A stretch of DNA of 59,286 nt from assembly GCF_028275055.1 (NCBI RefSeq), contig NZ_JAQCNJ010000097.1, forward strand, positions 1 to 59,286. The letters run 5' to 3'. A program made the position numbers and the translations under genes. The stretch is from Haloplanus sp. Lineage in GTDB: Archaea; Halobacteriota; Halobacteria; Halobacteriales; Haloferacaceae. Below, piece after piece: positions 53,921-59,286 of this stretch; the first letter of the stretch is position 1, and every line of letters starts with the position of its first letter. Below the pieces are notes generated by a model, which worked only from the letters and a program-made list of their open reading frames with translations, did no database searches and was not told the origin of the DNA.

Positions 53921-54958
53921 CTGTTTTACCCCGTGCCGTTCGGCCCGGTCCATCCACGTCACGACCGCGACGTGGGGAAGCGTCAGAACGGCGATAAAGA
54001 CGAGATACAACGCGGCCAAGCGGCCGGGAGCCGTCTCAACACCGACGGCGACGCCGGCCCCGACCAACAGAACGACCGAGAGCCCGGTCAGCGGGGCCGC
54101 CTCCCGGCCCGTTCTGGCGAGTGCCGCGATCGCTCCCCGGTCAGAAAAGGTCGCACGCGCGCCGTCACGATCGATCCCGATCAGCCTGGCGAGGTGTCGG
54201 AGCGAGTGCCACAGACAAAAGTACACCCCGATGGCGACGAGCGGCGGGACGACGAGAAAGTACAGCCACAACGCAACCGTCTCGGCGACGTCGCGGCGCC
54301 ACACTCGGCCGTTCGCCCGTCGGTAGCCGGCGAGAAGCGTCGCCACCGTCACCGTCGCGAACGCGACGGCCAAGCCGAGTCGACCATCGACGGTGATGGC
54401 AAACGCCAGATCGCGGCCGAACAACGATACCCACGCGTCAACCACCTGTCGGTATCGGTCCGGGTGGGCGAGAAGCGGAACGAGCATCGGTAAGCCGCCA
54501 CGGACAAAGAGCGTCCCTGCGCGGACGCCCGGGCCGTCGAGGTAGTCGGCACCGAGCGCCTCGAGAGCGTACAGATCCCCTTGCCCCCAGTGGAACCAGG
54601 TCAACGCGACGAACAGAACTGCCGAGGCGACCGGGGCGACCGTCCACAGGAGGGCGTACCCGCCTCCGAGAAGAAGATACACGACGCCGACGAGCACCAT
54701 CCACCGCGGTGTCGTCCGGCGGCCGGCCGCACGGGCGGGCGCGAGGTGGTCGATCGCGCCGTGAGGGAGCCCGAAAAGGAGTAGGCTCGCTGCGAGGGGC
54801 AGGTACCGGACCCACGCCGGGAGCGGTGAGGTGACACCGAGGGCCGCCACGGCGACGGCGAGAAGGCCAACAACGGCGACGGCGGCCCATGCCGGGTGAC
54901 AGCCGACCGCACGCATGATCGCCGCGAGTTCGGGATCGGCCGCCTGTCGGTCCGACAT
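53918..54958 (-). CDS. brp: Brp/Blh beta-carotene 15,15'-dioxygenase
   Basis: A 346-aa membrane enzyme that splits beta-carotene to two retinals for bacteriorhodopsin. Conserved His-rich motifs that bind the iron are visible: [31 protein letters not shown] and [12 protein letters not shown]. There are about eight membrane helices. It lies 3 nt after crtY, so the two form an operon that ends the retinal pathway. Confidence 0.9.
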   Translation of the reverse strand: MSDRQAADPELAAIMRAVGCHPAWAAVAVVGLLAVAVAALGVTSPLPAWVRYLPLAASLLLFGLPHGAIDHLAPARAAGRRTTPRWMVLVGVVYLLLGGGYALLWTVAPVASAVLFVALTWFHWGQGDLYALEALGADYLDGPGVRAGTLFVRGGLPMLVPLLAHPDRYRQVVDAWVSLFGRDLAFAITVDGRLGLAVAFATVTVATLLAGYRRANGRVWRRDVAETVALWLYFLVVPPLVAIGVYFCLWHSLRHLARLIGIDRDGARATFSDRGAIAALARTGREAAPLTGLSVVLLVGAGVAVGVETAPGRLAALYLVFIAVLTLPHVAVVTWMDRAERHGVKQ

Positions 54959-54961
54959 CGG

Positions 54962-55774
54962 CTACGCCGAACCGGGCTCGTCGTCCGGTGCTCGCAGTCG
55001 GAGCGTCGCCACCGAGTTGTCGGCCCGGCGGTCGAGTACCCACCGGTAGAGGACAAGCCCTTGAACGACGAAGATATTGGTCACGAGAAAGAAAAGCGCC
55101 TCCTCAACCGGGAGCCCGGCGACGGTCAAGCCGGTGGTGTACTCCTCGGCCAACACCCAGATACCAAGCTCGATGGCGATGCGATCGGCAACACACAGGT
55201 ACGTCGTCGGGACGGCCACCCCGATGGTGACGAGGCGTTTGCGTGCCCACAACTGGGGTGCGCCGACGCCCCACTGCAACGCCAACACCGGCGCGCCCCA
55301 CGCGAGGATCGCCCCGAGGTAGAACGTCGCCGACGTGCCGAGCAGTCGCCAGCCGGCGAGGCCGACGAGGGTAGCGGCACCGAGGGCCGCCAACCGCGGC
55401 CGCCAGCGAAGCGCGCGCCCGGTGTCAGGCCATGACCCCGGAAGCGAGAGGTGGGAAAGCCACAGCGCGGTCAGCCACGGCTGGACGAGAATAAACAGGT
55501 ACTCCCCGAGCGGGGCGTAGCCGATCGTCGCGACCGTGCTCCCGTCGCCGTACCACCAGACCCCTCTCGCGATCAGGTAGTTGTCCCACGGTGTCGTGTA
55601 CACCAGCGCGACCACGGTGATGATCGCAACCCCGGTCCAGTACGTCCGTCCCGAGCCAACCTGTGGCACGGCGTCGGGGAGTTGTGCCCGACTTACGAAC
55701 GCCGTCGCGATCATCAACATCACCGCCGGAATGAGAAACGCGATATGGAACTGGAGGTATGTGAGGCTGGTCAT
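54962..55774 (-). CDS. crtY: Lycopene beta-cyclase (CrtYcd type)
   Basis: A 270-aa membrane protein with seven predicted helices, a fusion of the two halves known as CrtYc and CrtYd. The duplicated PxxE signature is seen in APLGEYLFILVQPW and GLPVEEALFFLVTNI, and PWDNYLIARGVWWYG is typical. It cyclises lycopene to beta-carotene, the Brp substrate. The ATG at 55774 is preferred over an upstream in-frame ATG. Confidence 0.9.
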   Translation of the reverse strand: MTSLTYLQFHIAFLIPAVMLMIATAFVSRAQLPDAVPQVGSGRTYWTGVAIITVVALVYTTPWDNYLIARGVWWYGDGSTVATIGYAPLGEYLFILVQPWLTALWLSHLSLPGSWPDTGRALRWRPRLAALGAATLVGLAGWRLLGTSATFYLGAILAWGAPVLALQWGVGAPQLWARKRLVTIGVAVPTTYLCVADRIAIELGIWVLAEEYTTGLTVAGLPVEEALFFLVTNIFVVQGLVLYRWVLDRRADNSVATLRLRAPDDEPGSA

Positions 55775-55896
55775 CGTAGGGATGTCTGAGTGTAGAGCAG
55801 CGGTTGTTCGTCTGTGCGTATAGCTTCTCGGGTCTCGGGACACCGAACGGAGCTGCCGGCGAGAACAGGGGTGCCGGCTCCGTCGTCAGCTATCGA

Positions 55897-56643
55897 TTAG
55901 TCGGCCGCTTCCGCGGTGCCGGTACTCGATCCTGCGGCGTCGAGCACCTCGCGGCTCGACAACAGGATGATCCCGAAGCCGACCTTCGCGACCAGGTCGA
56001 GCACCATGAAGCCGGCCGTCTCGATGGACAACGACACCACGCCAAGTCCTTCGGTGCCGACGATCCACCAAGCCGGGTAGACCAGCCAGACAACGACGAT
56101 CAGCGTCCGAAGCGTGCTGAACGTCGATGCCGCATCGCCCGAGAGCCGGCTGGCCTTGTCTCCGAGGGACCCGTACAACATGTACAGCAGCACGAGCAGG
56201 AAGCCCGTGGAGACGCCCCACCAGATCAGCCGCCGGGCACCCTCACCGAGTGCGCCCGGGCCGGCCGACAGCGTCGCGACAGCGCCGGTACCGATCATCA
56301 GCATGTCCAGGCCGACGAGCGCCGAAAGCTGGTTCCGAGTCGCCCCGGCGAGCAGGCCGAGGTCGATCAACAACAACGGTGTCGTGAAGAACCAGTCCGT
56401 GTATCGCGCCCAGTAGATCGGTAGTTCTTCGCCACCGACCATCACGTTTGTCAGGCCGAATCCCAGTGCCATCGCGAGATAGTTCGTGAACGCGATGGCT
56501 GTGATGAATATGGTGACGATATAGAACTCCTGTCGCCGTTCATCCGTTTCTCCCCAGCCCCTAGCGACGAAGTACAGCATCCCTAGGAACATGCCGAGCG
56601 TGCCGATCCAAAGCCAAATCCCCTCACTGCCTGGTTGTGGCAT
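55897..56643 (-). CDS. bop: Bacteriorhodopsin
   Basis: A 248-aa seven-helix retinal protein. Proton-pump residues by bacteriorhodopsin numbering are conserved: R82 (here R80), D85 (D83) in [14 protein letters not shown]89 (T87), D96 (D94) in [10 protein letters not shown]194 (E198), E204 (E208), D212 (D216) and the retinal Lys216 (K220) in [10 protein letters not shown]. These point to an outward light-driven proton pump rather than a sensor or chloride pump. There is no long N-terminal propeptide. It lies between the bat and crtY genes and within the atp operon. Confidence 0.96.
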   Translation of the reverse strand: MPQPGSEGIWLWIGTLGMFLGMLYFVARGWGETDERRQEFYIVTIFITAIAFTNYLAMALGFGLTNVMVGGEELPIYWARYTDWFFTTPLLLIDLGLLAGATRNQLSALVGLDMLMIGTGAVATLSAGPGALGEGARRLIWWGVSTGFLLVLLYMLYGSLGDKASRLSGDAASTFSTLRTLIVVVWLVYPAWWIVGTEGLGVVSLSIETAGFMVLDLVAKVGFGIILLSSREVLDAAGSSTGTAEAAD

Positions 56644-56672
56644 AGTGCAGTTGCATACTCAATAGGGAATGG

Positions 56673-56678
56673 TTGTAA
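56673..56678 (-). promoter_or_regulatory. bop TATA-like box
   Basis: On the minus strand TTACAA lies about 30-35 nt before the bop ATG. The bop gene in Halobacterium has a TTTACACA-like TATA box and a transcript start 2 nt before ATG, so the spacing fits. Confidence 0.5.
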
Positions 56679-56686
56679 GCGGCGTA

Positions 56687-56699
56687 CACAACTAGTTGG
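56687..56699 (-). promoter_or_regulatory. bop upstream activator-like sequence (Bat site)
   Basis: Minus strand reads ccaactagttgtg, close to the ACC-n-actagTT-n-G-type UAS reported upstream of Bat-regulated genes in Halobacterium. It lies about 9 nt upstream of the TATA-like box, at roughly -42 to -55 from the expected transcript start. Bat binding is inferred. Confidence 0.5.
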
Positions 56700-56716
56700 A
56701 TTCTGGGGGCCGACGG

Positions 56717-58363
56717 TCAGCCGTCGAACATCGCACCGACGACTTTCCGCTGGGCAGCCCGGAGATGCTGGTGGAACGTCGACCGACAGACGCCCATCGC
56801 CTCCGCGATGTCGTCGCCGGTCGCCTCGTGTGGCCACTCGAAGAAACCGCCGGCGTACGCCCGAACCAGCGCGGCGCGTTGTCGGTCCGTGAGGTCGGCT
56901 TTCAGGCGCGCGACAAACTCCTGTTGGGTCTCGGGGCGTCGCTCCCGCCGACGGTACCGGGTCAGGTCCGCAGCCTCGAAGCGGTCGGTGACGGCGGTGG
57001 CCAAAGACCGGGCGAGTGACTCACGCCCGACCTCGATGGTGAACTCGCTGGCCATCGGCGTGACCGTCGCCGCATGCAGTTCGGCCCCGTGGTCGGCGAG
57101 AAGCCCCCGGATCGACGGGGCGGTGACGGACAGTTCGACGAGACACTCATCGTCTTTCTCGACAACGACGGCGTGAAGCTCGACCGGAGCCGTCCGTGTC
57201 GCCGCCCGCACCGCGTCTGCGTCGGCTCCGTCGACCTCGAACAGTTCGGCCGGGGAGTCTCTGTCCCCGACACTCCCGGCGTACTCCAACTGGCAGTCGG
57301 CCGCCGCGGCCACCGAGAGCAACGGGTGGTCGCTGGCCACCGAAAACTGGAGCTCGATCAACTCGTCGGCCCGGAGCATGCGGTGACTTTCGAGCGCGTT
57401 GATCCCCGTCGCGACCGTCCGTCCAAGCGCCGTCAGAACGGCACGTTCGTGGTCGCCGAAGTCGGTGCTGTCCCGGACGTACACACAGAGAGCGCCGTAG
57501 GTGGCGTCGCCGTAGTGGAGCGGGACGGCACCGACCGCGGTCGACGCGTCGCCAAGCGGTCGGATTCGGACGGTCCGGTCGTCGACCGCGGTCGACACCG
57601 CCGCCGCGACGGGAGCGGGGGTGTCGTCGCGGCCGACGGCGACCGGGATGCGGTCAAGCGCCTCGTCGCCGTCGGTCCAGCCGGCCTCGGCCTCCGGAAC
57701 GACGGCTTCGCCGGCCGGATCGTAGCGGCCGACCCACGCGCCCGCGTACGTCTCCGACAGCCGCGTCACGATGTCGCGCTCCAGCGACGCCTGTGATCGC
57801 GCCTCCGCGACCGCACGGGTCACATCGACAACGACCCCGTCGATCCGGTTCAACAGGCGTTCCTGCGCGTTCCGTTCTCGGTCGAGACGCGACGCGTGCC
57901 GGGCAGCAGCCTGTTCGGCCCGCTTGCGGCGGGTCACGTCCTGTTGGAAGCCGACGTAGTGGGTCGCCTGTCCGCTGTCGTTCCGGAGCGGCGCGATGGT
58001 CACCTCGTTCCAGAACAGTTCGCCGTCCTTCCGGTAGTTGCGGAGTTCGACCGTCGTCGCCTCCCCAGCCTCGATCGCCGCCCGCATCTGGGCCACCGGC
58101 GCAGTCCGGGTCTCCTCGCCCTGAAGAAATCGACAGTTGCGGCCAACGGCGTACTCCGGCGAGTAGCCGGTGATCCGTTCGAACGCCCCGTTCACGTACA
58201 CGAGCGGCATGTCCGGCTGTGTCGCGTCGGCGACCGTGATCCCGACCGGCGCCTCGTCCATCGTCCGAGTCTTCAGCGACTCGTCGACGGCCGGCGCGCT
58301 CGCGGCCGTGATTCCGGCGCATGATTCCTCGGCGTCCGGTTCGGCATCGCCGCGGCGTGACAT
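56717..58363 (-). CDS. bat: Bacterio-opsin activator Bat (LOV-GAF-HTH10)
   Basis: A 548-aa transcription activator for bop genes. Residues about 35-165 form a PAS/LOV domain with GRNCRFLQG, in which Cys77 is the residue that forms a flavin adduct in LOV photoreceptors. A GAF domain follows (about 200-350, ESTYAGAWVGRYDPAG-like region). The bacterio-opsin activator domain and HTH10 are at the C-terminus (LTDRQRAALVRAYAGGFFEWP...VCRSTFHQHLRAAQRKV). The start ATG at 58363 is chosen; the frame is open upstream. It lies 73 nt upstream of bop. Confidence 0.93.
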   Translation of the reverse strand: MSRRGDAEPDAEESCAGITAASAPAVDESLKTRTMDEAPVGITVADATQPDMPLVYVNGAFERITGYSPEYAVGRNCRFLQGEETRTAPVAQMRAAIEAGEATTVELRNYRKDGELFWNEVTIAPLRNDSGQATHYVGFQQDVTRRKRAEQAAARHASRLDRERNAQERLLNRIDGVVVDVTRAVAEARSQASLERDIVTRLSETYAGAWVGRYDPAGEAVVPEAEAGWTDGDEALDRIPVAVGRDDTPAPVAAAVSTAVDDRTVRIRPLGDASTAVGAVPLHYGDATYGALCVYVRDSTDFGDHERAVLTALGRTVATGINALESHRMLRADELIELQFSVASDHPLLSVAAAADCQLEYAGSVGDRDSPAELFEVDGADADAVRAATRTAPVELHAVVVEKDDECLVELSVTAPSIRGLLADHGAELHAATVTPMASEFTIEVGRESLARSLATAVTDRFEAADLTRYRRRERRPETQQEFVARLKADLTDRQRAALVRAYAGGFFEWPHEATGDDIAEAMGVCRSTFHQHLRAAQRKVVGAMFDG

Positions 58364-58447
58364 ACTGCCCTGTGGGAACGTGGTTACAAAGGAGTTTGGC
58401 CGGGCCGAACCAAACCGAACCGACAATGAAAATCGCGCGCGTGGCGG

Positions 58448-59286
58448 TCAGTCCGCCGTGGCCTCTTCCTCGGTCGCGTCCTCGTCGTAGTACGTCTCGA
58501 TGAACTCCTCGTCGATCCGGTTGAGCTCCTCCGTGGGGAGTTGTGAGAGAAGCTCCCAGCCGATGTCGAGGGTCTCTTCGAGTTCGCGGTTCGTGTTGAA
58601 GCCCTGGTCGACGAACTCCGTCTCGAACGCGTCCGCGAAGTCGAGATACTTGTTGTCCCGCTCTGACAACGCCTCGCGGCCGACGATGTTCACGAGGTCA
58701 CGGAGGTCCTCACCCTCCGCGTACGCGGCATACATCTGGTCCGAGACATCGGCGTGGTCCTCGCGGGTGAGACCCTCGCCGATACCGTCGTCCATCAGCC
58801 GCGAGAGGGATGGCAACACGTTGACCGGGGGCTGGATGCCTTGGCTGTTGAGGTCGCGGTCGACGTAGATCTGCCCCTCCGTGATATACCCTGTCAGGTC
58901 GGGGATCGGGTGGGTGTCGTCGTCGCCGGGCATCGTGAGGATCGGAATCTGCGTGACCGATCCCTCACGGCCCTGGATCCGGCCGGCCCGTTCGTAGAGT
59001 TGGGCCAGGTCGGTGTACATATACCCGGGGTAGCCACGCCGACCCGGCACCTCCTCGCGGGCCGCACCGATCTCCCGGAGCGCCTCGCAGTAGTTGGTCA
59101 TGTCCGTCAGGATCACCAGCACGTGGTAATCCTTATCAAAGGCGAGATACTCGGCGGTCGTCAGGGCCATCCGCGGCGTGACCGTCCGTTCGACGGCCGG
59201 GTCGTCCGCGAGGTTCATGAAGACCACGGAGCGTTCAAGCGCGCCGGTGCGCTCGAAGTCGTCCATGAACTCGTTGGCCTCCTCGG
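58448..59286 (-). CDS. atpB: A-type ATP synthase subunit B, 5'-partial
   Basis: The C-terminal 279 residues of the regulatory B subunit of the A-type ATP synthase; the start lies beyond the window edge. The frame is open from 59286. [52 protein letters not shown] and [32 protein letters not shown] are hallmark segments. The bat gene starts 84 nt after its stop, instead of atpD. Confidence 0.97.
   Translation of the reverse strand, partial: EEANEFMDDFERTGALERSVVFMNLADDPAVERTVTPRMALTTAEYLAFDKDYHVLVILTDMTNYCEALREIGAAREEVPGRRGYPGYMYTDLAQLYERAGRIQGREGSVTQIPILTMPGDDDTHPIPDLTGYITEGQIYVDRDLNSQGIQPPVNVLPSLSRLMDDGIGEGLTREDHADVSDQMYAAYAEGEDLRDLVNIVGREALSERDNKYLDFADAFETEFVDQGFNTNRELEETLDIGWELLSQLPTEELNRIDEEFIETYYDEDATEEEATAD

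Noticed and set aside
1-59286. CRISPR arrays, insertion sequences, tRNA or rRNA genes
   Set aside because: No regularly spaced repeats, transposase motifs, terminal inverted repeats or tRNA-like T-loop and anticodon structures were noticed.

Overview
This 59 kb window is chromosomal DNA from an extremely halophilic archaeon (class Halobacteria). The evidence is high G+C, acidic proteins rich in Asp and Glu, many leaderless genes with a TATA-like element about 25-30 nt before the start codon, archaeal information-processing genes (aIF2-gamma, Rpo7, Spt4, S24e, Kae1-Bud32, TiaS, TruD, aRF1, archaeal RNase P RNA), haloarchaeal-only families, and a bacteriorhodopsin gene with its Bat regulator. 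I saw no tRNA, rRNA, CRISPR array or insertion sequence. Most of the window is core chromosome, but several genes are broken.

Layout. 1-2.8 kb: KaiC-like ATPase fragment, response regulator and histidine kinase. 3.3-9.7 kb: a 31-aa ORF plus PIN-like protein, ITP/XTP pyrophosphatase, then a forward translation/transcription block (aIF2-gamma, PIN, Rpo7, Spt4, dephospho-CoA kinase, S24e, Kae1-Bud32). 9.7-13.6 kb: small haloarchaeal families and a metallo-beta-lactamase-fold hydrolase. 13.8-17.1 kb: heme genes hemH-hemG facing hemE. 17.2-19.3 kb: HxlR regulator, a 29-bp palindrome, and DoxX/DoxD membrane proteins. 19.5-23.6 kb: membrane-anchored ferredoxin, PQQ-type sugar dehydrogenase, 6-phosphogluconate dehydrogenase and an M29-type aminopeptidase. 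24.0-24.4 kb: RNase P RNA on the minus strand. 24.6-29.5 kb: AMMECR1, nicotinate phosphoribosyltransferase, and two tandem Hvo_1808-like surface proteins, one with an in-frame stop. 30-35.4 kb: a minus-strand block with DUF3194, prefoldin beta, Pcc1, Rpo12, L37ae, DUF2103, TruD, Pth2 and an actin-like protein, followed upstream by a lone FlaD/E domain protein. 36-47 kb: metabolism and tRNA modification, including TiaS, PyrE, CarS and IlvE. 47-52.5 kb: RibK-RibB, MinD, aRF1 and a GT87 gene broken by a stop codon.

The most striking segment is 53-59 kb. The A-type ATP synthase genes atpB and atpD, normally neighbours, are separated by bat, bop, crtY and brp. All six lie on one strand. A light-driven proton pump, the enzymes that finish beta-carotene and cleave it to retinal, and the light/oxygen regulator therefore sit inside the operon of the enzyme that uses the proton gradient. 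bop has a UAS-like and TATA-like arrangement resembling the known bop promoter, and atpD has its own TATA-like element.

A second theme is gene decay or sequencing error. Two genes are interrupted by a single in-frame stop (TAA and TAG), and at least two or three others are spread over shifted frames (a cupin, an unrecognised ORF after the aminopeptidase, and possibly the KaiC fragment). Family assignments come from recognising motifs and overall sequence; no database search was run.
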